A stretch of 64,000 nt of DNA from NCBI GenBank assembly GCA_039707655.1, contig CM077676.1, positions 242,004,866 through 242,068,865 on the forward strand, given 5' to 3'. A program made the translations under genes and the position numbers. The first letter of the stretch is position 1. Each line of letters begins with the position of its first letter. Source of the stretch: Elymus sibiricus (lineage: Eukaryota; Streptophyta; Magnoliopsida; Poales; Poaceae). The notes under the pieces are model-generated. The model worked only from the letters and a program-made list of their open reading frames with translations, ran no database searches and was not told the origin of the DNA. Shown here in pieces: positions 1 through 11,874 of the stretch.

Positions 1-220
1 CTAATCTTTTCAAAAGATCCAATTATGATGAACCAATTGCTAGTGAGTTGAGTGCAATTGATTATCTTTATGAAGTTTTGCTTGAAATCATGAATCTGAA
101 AATTGTGATGAAGTGTTAAAAGAAGAAATTTATAAAGTTATTCATGATAGCTGCTTGAATGAATAGCATGATTACAATGATTTTATTACAAATTCTATTA
201 ATGTCAATTGTGTTAATTAT

Positions 221-891
221 ATGCAAAACTACAAGCTTGGGGATGATAATTTTGTTATGTCCACTACTTATTGCAATGATCATGATTGGGGTGATAATGA
301 TTCTTATGATCTTGATAATTTATTTAAACCTCATGATGAATATGCTTGCGATAATATTGAAAGTGGGTTTGGAAGAGTGCCAACTTTAGCTAAAAATAAT
401 CCCACATATTTAGAGAGTGTTCAATCTTATGAAATTTTTGATGAGAGTGGGTTTGGAGAGGCCATGACTTTAGTTGGTGATAATCCCACTATTTTGGAAG
501 AGTGTCAACTTTGCATGAATGTGGATCATGTAGAAAATATGTTATGTGATAGCTATATTGTTGAATTTGAATATGATCCCACATGTAATTATTATGAGAG
601 AGGAAAATATGATTTATAGATTCTCATGTCATTAAATTACCTCTTTTGATTGTGAGATTGCTATTGTTTCTTTCTTCTTACATGCATATGCTAAATATTT
701 CTTGCCTTAATAATTTGTTTGCTTATAAAATGCCTATGCATAGGAAGTATGTTAGACTTAAATGTGTTTGTCACATATTCTATGATGCTCTCTTTGCATT
801 ACAATTATTATCTTTCATGCGAGCATCAATAAAATCTCAAGCCTATCTTGATGGCTATAAAGAAAGAGCTTGTTGCGAGGCAACCCAATGA
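221..891 (+). pseudogene. Remnant of the D-type ORF of unknown function in element G
   Basis: Two open stretches, 221-619 and 646-891, lie in different frames and together match the C-terminal half of the ORF in D (minus strand, 44303-44940). Shared phrases include STTYCNDHDWGDN, the repeated SGFGR/SGFGE blocks, NYYERGKY and FAYKxPMHRKYVRLKC. One frameshift with a stop separates the halves near 617-645. There is no gag, protease, reverse transcriptase or integrase motif. The protein is acidic, rich in Asn, Asp and Tyr, and has no domain I recognise. It is best read as a decayed copy of a lineage-specific retrotransposon protein. Confidence 0.6.
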
Positions 892-1776
892 ATAAAATAA
901 ATTTTTACTTTTCGTTTCTATTATTTTGTGTTTTCACATTTATGCTACTGTTATGATTGAGTTTTTATGTTTTAATTAGTGTTTGTGCCAAGTAAAGCCT
1001 TTGGGATGATTTGGAAGATAGTATAATTGATGCTGTTTGGAAAACAGAAAGTTTTGCGTCCAGTGCTGGAATTTTGGTTCTGTACTGGAGCGTCAGAAAA
1101 ATCTGAAATTTTTACACAGTATTGGTATATGAATCGCCCACGTTGCTCTAATTGTTAAGAATTTTTGGAGTTACATAAGTATAGATTTTAAATAGATTGA
1201 TACAGACTGTTCTGTTTTTGACAGATTCTGTTTTTGATGCACTGCTTGCTTGTTTTGATGAAACTATGGATTGTATCGGGGGGTATATGCCATGGAGAAG
1301 TTAGAATACAGTAGGTATAATGCAAAAATAAAATATGAATGGGTTTGCAATAGTACTTAAAGTAGTGATTTATTTTGTTATACTAACGGATCTCATGAAG
1401 GTTTTGTTGAGTTTTGTGTGATTGAAGTTTTCAAGTTTTGGGTGAGATCACGATGGATGAAGGAATAAGGAGTGGCAAGAGCCTAAGCTTGGGGATGCTC
1501 AAGGCACCCCAAGGTAATATTCAAGGAAGACTCAAGCGTCTAAGCTTGGGGATGCCCCGGAAGGCATCCCCTCTTTCTTCTACCAACCATTGGTAATTTT
1601 ACTTGGAGCTATATTTTTATTCGTCACATGATATGTGTTTTGCTTGGAGCATCTTGTATTATATGAGTCTTTGCTTTGTTTTCTTTTTAGTTTGTCACAA
1701 TCATCGTTGCTAGACACACCAATTTGAGAGAGCCACACGTTCATCATAATTTGTTAGAATACTCTATGTGCTTCAT
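892..1776 (+). other. Non-coding internal region of element G
   Basis: No convincing ORF. It matches D's internal sequence on the opposite strand (about 43380-44280) in order, including the duplicated AAGCTTGGGGATGC words around 1488-1502 and 1541-1556. In D this region lies between the ORF and the 3' LTR. Confidence 0.65.
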
Positions 1777-1783
1777 AATTTGC

Positions 1784-2842
1784 CGCACGGGTGACCAAAT
1801 GGTCACAGGAGCGTCGTCAGCGACGAGCTCAGGCGGCGGCGTGTTTTGGTCATCGGCAGAACGACGGCTAGAGGGAGCCAACGACGCGGGGAAGAGGGGG
1901 GATCAGAGCAGAGGCTCACAGCGCTTCGAACGGGCGGCTCGGCGGGCTCAGGGAAGCACGGACGGCGACGTACGGGCGGCGGCGATCTCCGACGCCCGAG
2001 GTTGAAGAAGACGGCATTGGCGATGCTGCGGTGCATCCCGGCTTGTGTAGCTCAGCGGAGACGAAGAGGGTGACGAGGCGGTTCTTATGAACACGTCGAT
2101 GGGGCGAGGGGTGGCCGGTGGACGCGGTGGCAGCGAACGGCGGCGACGGGGGCGCTCTGTTCTTGCGAGGGAGAGAGACCAGAGAGGGGAGGAGGCAAGC
2201 GAGCGGTCGAGGGGGTCGAGGGGGAAGTGCGTGGTGCTCGCAGGCGCGTCGGGGAGGGAGCAGGCAGGCAGGAGGTGGCAATGCGCATGCTGGCGCGTCG
2301 CGGGCACACGCCCTCGCGTCCTTCTGGCGCGAGGTAGGGGGTGACTGGCACGGTGGGCCAGATGGCCTGCACAATGCTGGCCCGGGTAAGTTCCTTCTTT
2401 TTTATTTCTTTTGCGTTTTTATTTTTCTGTAATTTGTTTTGGATTTAGTTTTAGCACTAAACCATTTTGTAAATTCTGAAATTATTTGTGGATGCAAACT
2501 ATATTATTCCAGAGCCCCACATCAAGTTTCAGAATTTTTGGAGCAATAGATATATTTATAGGATTTATTTGCTCCAACTCAAATAGGTATTGTGTTAATT
2601 CAAAGACCAAAAGTGTCCTGGAAAAATGTGCAACATTTATGGTTAGGGTTTTCACCTTTTTCCCTAAATCATGAACATTTTTGAACGGCATTTTGGGATC
2701 ATTGAAAATATTTTTAAATTGAACCTAGTTGAATTCATTTGGTGCTAGGGTTTGATCATCCCCATTTCAACTTTAATTGAAATTGAACATGATGCATGGA
2801 TGCAGATGCTACTATTTACAAGCAATTTCTAGGGCTGTGACA
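1784..2842 (-). repeat. 3' LTR of E, truncated (first about 1.06 kb of LTR)
   Basis: It closely matches 21577-22632, the start of E's other LTR, including a GC-rich block around 1790-2380. The LTR begins on the minus strand with TGTCACAGCCC at 2842. About 3 kb of the LTR is missing beyond 1784. ORFs predicted in the GC-rich block on both strands are low-complexity Arg/Pro/Ser/Gly stretches and I do not regard them as genes. Confidence 0.85.
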
Positions 2843-3908
2843 ACTCACACCCAATAAACAAGAATCTCGTCCTGAGATTCAGGCGTAGGGTAAGAGGAAG
2901 AGGGACACAAAACTATCACAACCTTCTTGATCCAATTGCCCTTCTCAAAGAGGTTGATCCATTTCACCATATTGATCTTGACATCCTTGCCTTCTAGAAC
3001 TTCACCCAACACGACAACGAGAAGAAAAGGAAAACTCTAAAGAATCGATCTTCTCGAAGATCAAGCAATTCATGATCAACTCATGGATTGAGACGTAAGA
3101 ACGTCTCATGAGCTGGGATACAAAACACACATCGAGAGGGATGAAAAGAAACAGACATCGAAGGTTCAATTTGGTAGGCAACGATTCCACGCTTAAGTAA
3201 GATGGCGAATGCGTTTCAAGGTAGCGAGGAGTTAAGTTGCCCTTGACACCATAGCGAGGCACTTTAAGGGTGGTGACTCATAGAATTATTCCCTTAAGTG
3301 GCAAAAAGAATTACTTTTGATACATAGATCATTGAAACTCTTTATACCAGACTAGGGAAATTCACAAACGATCATTTGAAGGAATTTGAAAGAATGGCAT
3401 ACTCAGATTGGAAAGGGAACTAGAGTTATAGGACAGCTCGGCAAACGGAAAGCACATTCCCATTGATACCGAGTATATAACCTAGCGTCTGAGCGTGCTT
3501 TCAAGAACTTGAGCATTTCCATATTCATCTGGATTTTCCCAGCATCTATGCCAAAGATCCAGGCAACACTTCATACTACCATGATGAATAACAATGGAGG
3601 ATGCGGATGCATATGAAGATAACACTTTCTCAGATTTCACCTTAGCGAGGCCAAGGAACAAAATCTGGATGATCGACCGAGAGACATTTAGCACTCCGCT
3701 TCTAATGTCCTTCTCGATGTTCAAGATACCACGATCATACTTCAGAGTAGCACCAAAATGATCATCAAGTAAAGGTCAGACTTCGGGAACATAAAGATTC
3801 CACAAGGAACAACTTTTAGAATAAGCTGTATGAAAACCTCATGGAAGAATGGCCATATTGCTGAATCAAGATACTACAATTATAGGTCTTCCGGCTAGGT
3901 GTGTTGGC
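2843..3908 (-). pseudogene. E internal 3' part: decayed integrase C-terminus and PPT
   Basis: On the minus strand a stretch reading GNLTPRYLE, then SLPTKLNL and DVCFVSQL (about 3262-3002), follows the order of the integrase C-terminal signature GKLxPRYxGPF ... AYxLELP ... HDVFHVSQL. Frames are broken throughout. The matching region of F lies at about 10620-11860. The purine-rich tract just before the LTR reads TATTGGGTGTGAGT on the minus strand (2856-2843). Confidence 0.55.
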
Positions 3909-3913
3909 CACAA
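3909..3913. repeat. Target-site duplication of F, left copy (CACAA)
   Basis: CACAA lies directly before the TGTCACAGCC start of F; the same five bases follow its end at 15858-15862. Confidence 0.9.
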
Positions 3914-6900
3914 TGTCACAGCCCTAGAATTGCTTGTAATTAGTAGCATCAGCATCCATGCATCATGTTTAAATTCAAATGAATTTGAAATGGGGATGTT
4001 CAAACCCTAGCACCAAATGAATTTCAACTAGGATCAAAATAAAAATATTTTCAATGAATCCAAAATGCCCTTCAGAAAAGTTCATCATTTTTGGAAAAGG
4101 TGCAAACCTCTGCTAAAAATGATGCACACATTTTTGGAACATTTCTGGATTTTTGAATTAAGCCATAATGTATTTAAATTGGAGCATTTAATTGCTATAA
4201 TTATTTTAAATGCTCAAATAACTCCGAAATTAAATGTGGGCCACTGGAATAATTCAGCAGGTGTCCATAAATAATTTCAGGATTTTCAGAAATGCCATGG
4301 TATTTCTACTAAGGCCAAAACAAACTACAGAAAAAGAAAACAGAAAGGAAATAGAAAAGCAGGGAAAGGGAAACTTACCTGGCCGGCCCAATAGACAACC
4401 AGCCCACCAGGCCCAGGCGCTAGTAGTCCTCAACCTCGTGCCAGTGGGCACGAGGGCGTGTGCTCGCAGCGCACCAGCACGCGCACGGCCACCAACGGCC
4501 AACTCCTGCCTGCCTGCCTCCTCTCCCGACTCGCCTAAGGCCGCCACGACACCCCTGGACGCCTCTCACTCTTCCCTCCGGTCCCTAGCCTCCTCTGCCT
4601 CTCTCCCTCGCTCTTCCCCGGACACACCCAAGACTGCCGACGAGAACTACCGCGGCCACCGGCCATCCCTCGCGTCCCCGCCGAGTCCATCCGAACCGCA
4701 TCGACGCCGCGCTTCTCCAAGAAGAAGATCGGGACCGCGCAAGCCCTACGCCGTCGGCATCGAGCTCGTCCTCGCTGCCCCTATCCGCCGTTCGCCGTCG
4801 TCGATTCGCCGTCTCCGACGCGTCCCCGAGCCCGCTGAGACTGCCGTCGACCTCGCCGTGAGCTACTACCTCGAACCCCTCTTCTCCCTCTCTCGTTTGC
4901 ACCCGCTAGCCCCGACACCGAGCTCGTCCGAGCTCCGGTCGCTGCCTAGTCCACCGCCGCAGTCGTTGCAAGCCACCCCAGTGCCCACCATTACCTCTAT
5001 TGGATACGGCCAAGCGCCAGCTCCCCAACGGCGTCAACCGCACCTCAAATGATCCCCCGTAGGCGAAATCCGAGCCGTTCCGGCGTGTCTCCGCCGCGGG
5101 ACATGGCCGCCGGCGTCTAACTCCGGCGATGCTGACGTGGCATCGTCATCAGGGGTTAATTACCCACTTAACTAACTCACTAGAGCCACTGACAGTGGGA
5201 CCCGCATGTTTAATTAGGCCGGCTAATTATTTGGTTAGGATTAGATTAAACCCAGTGGACCCCAGCCGTCAGTTTTGACTTTACTGACGTTAGCGTTGAT
5301 CTGGCCCCACTGGTTAGTCTCTGTAGCTGGCCCTGTTACACTGACGTGTGGGCCCTGCTGGTCAGGTTTGACCTGGGTCAACCCTGTTGACCTGCTAACG
5401 TCACAGTGACGCAATGCTGACGCAGTAAATCATTTTCTAGATTTAGATTAATTTAAAATAACCAAGAAATTCCAGAAAATGTTATAAATTTCAGAAAATC
5501 ATAGAAAATCAACCGTAACTCCAAATGAAATAAGTTATATATGAAAAATTATCAAAAAATTATGAAGAATCTGTTTATGCCACTTTCATGCATGTTTGAA
5601 CAAGTTAACCTCACTGAATAGGACAAATGATGATTAGGGCAATTTATGAAATAACATTTGGAGTTGGAATTTGATCTTGTTTGAATTCCACTTCAATTAA
5701 AATGACCTACTGTCGCATTAGGTAAATTCAGCACCTTAACATGTCATGTAATTCATGTGATTGTGCATTGCCTTGATTGTGTTCCTTCCTTTTTTGCCGG
5801 TGCTTGTTCCCTCTCGATAGCAGACGTTACCGACGTTGTGACGTTGACACTTGTAAGGTGCAGTACCATCTTCAGAAGTGCTAGGCAAGCAAACCCCCAT
5901 TGAGCATTCCGATACAATCCCACTCTCTCGCTCTTGCTCTCTTTTACTGCATTAGGACAACAACAATTCAACTGTTACATGTTGCGGTAGCAGAACCCAT
6001 TCCTCTGCATGACCTGTCTTTGCCACAGCAAATAGTTGAAACCCACTAGCATGAGTAGGAGTTGTTTGAGCCATGATGTGCCTACTCATTCATGCTTGCT
6101 AGTTATGCCTGCTATGCTTAGAGTTGTGTCAGGTCTGATTCATCTGGGATGGATTGGAATGGTGGTGAACATGTCCTACTGTGTGAGAGCTAAGTGTGTG
6201 AACACGATTTGGTAAAGGTAGCGATGAGAGGCCATGTAGGAGTACATGGTGGGTTGTCTCATTGGGACCGTCCTCAGGAACTGAGTTCTGTGTTTGTGAT
6301 CCAAGACAGTTACTACCACACATTGGGATCCTTAATTGACTCTCTTGACTTATTAATCGCCTTGATCTCTGTCCAGGAGTTGCAACAAGTTTCTGGTGTT
6401 TGTAGGATATGTGTTGTGGGCCGTGCGTAGCGCTGACCCTAGGGATGGGCTATGATGCGGTAGAGACACGAGGCACGTTGTACCAAGTGACACCCGAACG
6501 GTGCTCTTGGGAACCCTGCACTCATCGTTTGGGGCCGTACTGGAAACTTCGGTCGGACTTCCTTGCGGAGTGGACTCAAATAGGCGATAAACCTGGACTA
6601 GAGACTTGTGTGGTTAGTCAGGTCGTGGCCGACACCCTCGCCAGGCTTCCGCTTGAAGGTTGCCGAGATACATGATGTGTGCATGGTGGTAAGTGGTGGG
6701 AGCATGTGTGAAGAAGTATACCCCTGCAGGGTTAATGATCTATTCGAATAGCTGCGTCCGCGGATATGGACTACTTGGAAGCTTACGTTGTTCATAGACA
6801 AGTTGAAATGGATACTCTAAAATGCGCAAGATAAGCGTGAGTTCTATGGATGGCCTTCTCGAAGGGAGACGGGAGCGGATCCATAGTGGTGTATTGATAT

Positions 6901-7901
6901 GGTGAATATGTGGACTCGTGTGCGCTTTCCTACCTCAAAGAAGATACTGGTAGTCGTGGTACAGGATAGCCACTGAGTCAAAGCTGGCTTGCTGCAGTTA
7001 AACTCCACAACCCCCTTGTTGATGCTGATGCATATGTAGATAGTTCTGATGTAAGTCTTGCTGAGTACCTTTGTACTCACGGTTGCTTATCTATGTTTTT
7101 GTAGAGGAGACGTTAGTCTCACTAGTGCTTTCAACGACAAGTTCGATGTTGACCAATTAGCTTGGGAATCCCAGACAGAGGTCTGGTTCCTTTGGAGGGC
7201 CTTGTAGTTAGACAGGCTTTCTAGCCTACTTTCTTTTCAGCTGTCTGTACTCAGACAGGTTGATGCTTCCGCTTGTTGCTTGTATGACTTGAATGTTGGG
7301 TCATGAGACCCATGTTTGTAATATCATGCTATGTAAGGCTCCTCGGAGCCCTTTTAAATAAATACTTTGAGTCATAGAGTTATGTTGTGATGCCATGTTG
7401 TTTTTACACATATCGTGCATATTGTGTGTATGTTTGAAATGCACTGATATGTGTGGGATCCGACACCTAGTTGTTTATTCTTGGTAGCCTTCCTTATGGG
7501 GAAATGTCTCCTAGTGCTTCCACCGAAACACATGGATTGACCGGCATGTGTCCTTCCTTGCTCCTGTGTCTGTCCCTACGGGGAAATGTCACGTGGTGTT
7601 TTACTGGAGTCCTTGTAGCTTGCTACGACTCGGTTGCACTCGCTGCTGAACGACCCGTGCATTGCTGGGTCATGTATGCCTGTCCCTGTAAGTTTGTGCC
7701 ACCTTGGTTTACGACTAGTCATGTCGGCCCGGGTTCTCTGTCACATGGATGCTAGCGACACAATCATATACGTGAGCCAAAAGGCGCAAACCGTCCCGGC
7801 CCAGGTAAAGGCGGCAGCCGTGGGTTACCGTGCGTGAGGCCGCAAAGTGATATGATGTGTTACATGCTAGACCGGTGTGACTTAGGATCGGGGTCCTGAC
7901 A
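3914..7901 (+). repeat. 5' LTR of F
   Basis: It starts TGTCACAGCCCTAG and ends GGGTCCTGACA. It is repeated at 11875-15857. An AT-rich start is followed by a GC-rich block (about 4400-5150) and then a moderately AT-rich 3' half. A 272-codon open frame in the GC-rich block (4234-5052) is present in both LTRs but accumulates many amino-acid changes, so I do not call it a gene. Confidence 0.92.
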
Positions 7902-7905
7902 GCTT

Positions 7906-7918
7906 TGGTATCAAAGCC
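7906..7918 (+). other. Primer-binding site of F (tRNA-Met type)
   Basis: TGGTATCAAAGCC, four bases after the LTR, resembles the initiator-tRNA-Met PBS TGGTATCAGAGCC that is intact in element C. Confidence 0.8.
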
Positions 7919-9370
7919 TGACTGCCTGTAGGATTACCAAGCCAAACTGGTCGAAGTCGAGTCTAGAAATGCTTTAGTTATATAGGGGAATTGATTGTGG
8001 AAGGGAACATAAGGCTCTTTTTACTCCTTATCCTGTGTCCTTCTGATTCTGAGTCACCCTCATCTTTTCTATGGGGTTAAGAAACTAGGCTTTCTCATCT
8101 ACCTATCAGGATGGCGAGTTACTACTTTGCAGACTTATAGAAAAGGTGTCGTCTTCTCAGATCGGTGTTTCCACAAGAATTCAGTTGATATGTTGTCAGT
8201 TGTCATACAGGTTGTCTCATTTTTCATGCCCGTACAGCCGTTATGCTGTCCGAGGTATCCAAGGTCTTTAAATAATCTGATGCATTTGCAAATCATTTTT
8301 TCCTGTTCCGATGTCTTTTGGGCCGGACTAACCACACTAGTCATTGTGTTGAGGTACTCCATTGCCTCGACCTATATGATGAAGTTATTAGGAAACTAGG
8401 ATATCTTAGAGAACCACCCAGTAATCCGACCTTGTGTTGTGTTCCCAGTGTGATGATTCTGGCCACCATTCTCGAAAGCATCTCATGATGTTATTTAGTT
8501 AGCAGGTATCCCATTTCTGGGTTCTTGAACCCAAGATTCATTCTACTTACTTCGTGTTGATAATGTTTGCTCATTCCTTTAGGACATTAGCAACTTTGTG
8601 ATAGTCCTCGAGGTCCGTGGTATATCATTCTTCCAAATACCATGAACCATCATTGGCAGGAGTTCGTTTGAACCAAAAGATCACAACAAGAGTACTCCTG
8701 ATGAGTTCTCCATTCTACATTGTGAATCTGCCAATCCTCTCCTTCTGCATGGGTGTCCGGAAGAAATATGTTGGACTTGTTCGACATGCTAATCCATGCA
8801 TCCACAACTCATAGAATCATGTGTTTCTTTGAGTTGTCTCTCTTCAGTTGTATTCTGACTTTCATCTACCAGTCGATAGTCAAGAATATGTCATGCATTC
8901 GTGCTCATCGATGCCTCTTACTCTTATGGTCCGTCAAGCCATTTCATTCCGGAATGACTAGGAGAAACAAACTCCAGCACCTCATCCATTTCTTGGATTG
9001 GGTCAAAGCTATACCGCAGATCAAGAGGCCAATCCAGCTTCTAGTCTGCTCTACCCTAGAGTGTTACCCTCTTTCATGTCAAGAATGTCATAGGAATTGC
9101 ACACCATCTTATGGATTCTTGATATAGTGATACTTCTCGCCATCATCATTTATTTCTCGGTCTCCGTGTTGTTGTAACCGGAATACCGACAAGTGAATCG
9201 TGATGTGTGAAATCAATACTCCTAGCAACCCCATTACTTGGTAGTTAATGGACGATAATTTCATTCTTAGTGTGTTGATTATTGAATTACCATTCTAAGA
9301 TTGATTGTGCTACCTAGTCCATCTTTCCTGGTGCACTTTTTGATCGATGAGTTAGAATTGTGTCAATCCC
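7919..9370 (+). other. F internal 5' region (former gag position), no recognisable coding sequence
   Basis: By position this should be gag. The longest open frame (8753-9127, 124 codons) shows no zinc knuckle or gag motif and is not preserved in the equivalent E segment. I see only decayed sequence. Confidence 0.5.
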
Positions 9371-11756
9371 TTGCTCTTTCAATCATATCGTCTTGCCCTG
9401 AAAAGCAAGATTGTTCTCGAGTTTAATAACATATTGGTGGTCCGTGATTTTTCGGATATCTTCTCGGAAGTATCACCAGGTTGTCCCCTGACCGTTATGT
9501 TCAACTCGTTATCAAGTTGGTTTTCCTTTAAACCACCCTCTCTCCAAGAATCTGTGTTGGATACCCCTGAGCTAGTTGGTTAAGCTAAACAACAACTTGG
9601 AGAGTTGGAAGATAAATGCTTTGCCTAACTCAGTTCATTCCAAAGGGATATCCTGTGTGTGTGTGTGTGTTGAAGAAAGATGATATCTTCATTGGTTGAC
9701 CTTCATGTTCAGTTGTTGGACCTATTATCTTATCCAATCTTTGATTTGAGTGTGGGCTATCGTCAAATCAAAATCAGCACCAACAATTTTCGTAATGTTG
9801 TTCTGCTCGTAGTTGTTTCCTCGAGCATACACGATTATATCTTTTGGGTCTGACCAATGCTATCACCGTGTTCACTTAATTGTGGAATTCCATCTATATG
9901 GAAACTAGATGAATTGTTGTTGAGCCCATCGGCAACATTTTTACCTTCTCCATGATTTTGCTGAATACCAAGCTAGTGTTGGAAACTTTCGTAAACATTA
10001 TCTTTGTGCTAGCCATGAGGTATATGTTTGATGTAAGAAGTGACTTCCTCTAAGTTCATGTGCATTTGATGCAAGTTGCCGCCGTGAATTTGAGAAGGTT
10101 TGTTTTGCTTCCATTGGAATCATCCCAAGTCAGTCATGCATGTGTGAAGTATTCTGTGGATTGGTAGACTGATCATCTCCATTCCATATGTATTCCCCAG
10201 CACACTAAGCCACTGATTGATTTGTTCAAGGAAAAGAAGTCTGATTTAAGTGCACGAGACTTCGACATCTTTGATGATGGTTCCCAATCAGAACTTGGTA
10301 GTGTTTTGCTGTGAGACTTTTACGCGGTCATGCTTCTCTTGGACAGTGTCCTCACGTGTGTCTTGCAATCCAGCTCATGTTTGGAGCTTGCTTTCGTAGT
10401 TCATTTCCCGCGAATCTCGCAACGTCATCTCGTTGATTTGTGTTGCAACCTTTCTCTTTCAGCCATGCTAAGTCTGGGATATCCTGACACCAACAAGATC
10501 TGAATCTTAGGCAGATATGATGGTTGGAACATTCCTCAAGAACTATAATATTGATCTTTCTAAACCGGTAAGGTGGATGTTTTGGCTAACACACCTAGCT
10601 GGAAGATCTGTTGTTACAATATCTTGTATCAGCAACATTAGCCATTCCCCCATGAGGATTTTCTATGACTTATTCCAGAAGTTGCTCCTTATGGATTTTG
10701 TGTTCCCGAAGTCCGACCTTTACTTGATGTTCTAGATACCAAACAGTACCTATACCCGAGTTACGCTAGTACATCAAGGAGAACATTGGAAGCGGAGTGC
10801 TAAATGTATCTCGGTCGATCATCCAGAATTTGTTTCCCTGGCCTCGCTAAGGTAAAATCTAAGAAACTGTTGTCTTCCTTTGCATCTGCATCCTCCATCT
10901 ATATCCATTGTGGTAGTATGAGGTGTTACCAGCATCCTTGGCATAGTTTCTTCGATTATTCTATATGGAATGCTCAAGTTCTTGAGGGCATGCTCAGGCA
11001 CTAGGTTTTATCGTCGGCATTAATTGGAATGTGCCCTCAGTTTCTTCGATTATTCTATAGCCATTCAAACAGTGGAATCACTCTCTACCGTTGAGCCTTC
11101 TCCCCAGTTACTAGAATCATTCCTAGCATTTGCATTTTGTTCCCAGCTTGCACCCGCCATTGTGCCATTCTTCCATGGGCTGCCCTTCTCAGTAACTGCT
11201 GTTCATGATCATCTTCAAAAGTGGGCTTATCATGGGTCCCATCCATTTCCGATGGTAAGCAAAAATCATCCATTGCGTTGTCTTCAACAAGGTAGTCCAC
11301 ATCATCCATTCTAGTCCGAGTATGCCATTCTTTTGAACTCCTTCAAATGATCATTTGTGAATTGCCTTAGGCTGGTATAGAGAGTTTCAATGATCTATGT
11401 ATCAAATGTAATTCTTTTTGCCACTTGAGGGAATAATTCTACGAGCCACCTCCCCTAAGGTGTTCCGTCATGGAATCATGGCAATTAACTCCTCGCTACA
11501 TTAAAACCGTGCACCATCTTACCTAAGCTTGGAATTGTTGCCTACCAAATTGAACCTTCGTCATCTGCTCTCTTCCATCATTCCTGATGTGTGTTTTGTG
11601 TCTCAGCTCGAGAGATACCATTATGTCTCACTCCATGAGTTGATCTTGAGTTCCTCGATCTTCGAGAAGATCGATTCCTGTAGAGTTCCTTCTGTCGTCA
11701 TCGTGTTGGGTGAAGCTCTCGAAGGTAAGGATGTCAAGATCAACATGATGCAATGA
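9371..11756 (+). pseudogene. Ancient pol remnant in F (RT, RNase H and integrase traces)
   Basis: Motifs survive in pol order. Around 9437-9480, VRDFSDIFSEVSPG recalls the linker before reverse transcriptase ([14 protein letters not shown]). AKQQLGELEDKCF follows a TAA near 9583. A YRQIKIS phrase near 9755 matches the GYHQLKI motif, and LGLTNA lies near 9850. GKVDVLA near 10570 matches GKANVVA at the RNase H end. DVCFVSQLERY near 11590 matches the integrase C-terminus. No frame stays open beyond about 125 codons. E shares the TAA near 9583 and a GT microsatellite here, so the damage predates both insertions. Confidence 0.65.
9654..9670. repeat. (TG)n microsatellite inside F pol remnant
   Basis: Eight to nine TG units. 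E has the matching CA run at 16797-16812 at the homologous position. Confidence 0.9.
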
Positions 11757-11860
11757 ATCCGCATCTTCGAGGTGGGAAAATGGATCATGAAGACTATGTC
11801 AGTTCCGTGACCTCCCTTCCTCTCACCGCACGTCTTGAATCTCGGGACGAGATTCTTGTT

Positions 11861-11874
11861 TAGTGGGGGTGAGT
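11861..11874 (+). other. Polypurine tract of F
   Basis: TAGTGGGGGTGAGT lies directly before the 3' LTR, the expected place for plus-strand priming. Confidence 0.75.

Larger units (their letters stand above)
1..1783 (+). mobile_element. Element G: truncated Athila-lineage (Sabrina/WHAM-like) LTR retrotransposon, internal 3' part
   Basis: The block is collinear with the internal region of element D read on its coding strand: the same degenerate ORF (about 221-891), then an AT-rich non-coding stretch with the repeated phrase AAGCTTGGGGATGC near 1488-1556. The match to D stops near 1776, inside D's internal region (about 43380), well before any PPT or LTR. The right edge is therefore a deletion breakpoint and not an element end. 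The left part lies outside the window. The lineage name is inferred from resemblance to Triticeae Athila-type elements. Confidence 0.75.

Noticed and set aside
1724..2432. Several overlapping ORFs on both strands in E's 3' LTR (also 21512-22247)
   Set aside because: GC-rich LTR sequence gives spurious open frames in all six readings; no domain and no agreement between the two LTR copies beyond nucleotide identity.
4234..5052. A 272-codon open frame repeated in both LTRs of F (also 12195-13013)
   Set aside because: It is Ser/Pro/Arg-rich low-complexity sequence in a GC-rich block. The two copies differ at roughly 40 residues and E's LTR does not keep it. Lack of stops is expected at this GC content.
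8753..9127. 124-codon ORF in F's internal region as a possible gag
   Set aside because: No gag or zinc-knuckle motif; the corresponding E segment does not preserve the frame.
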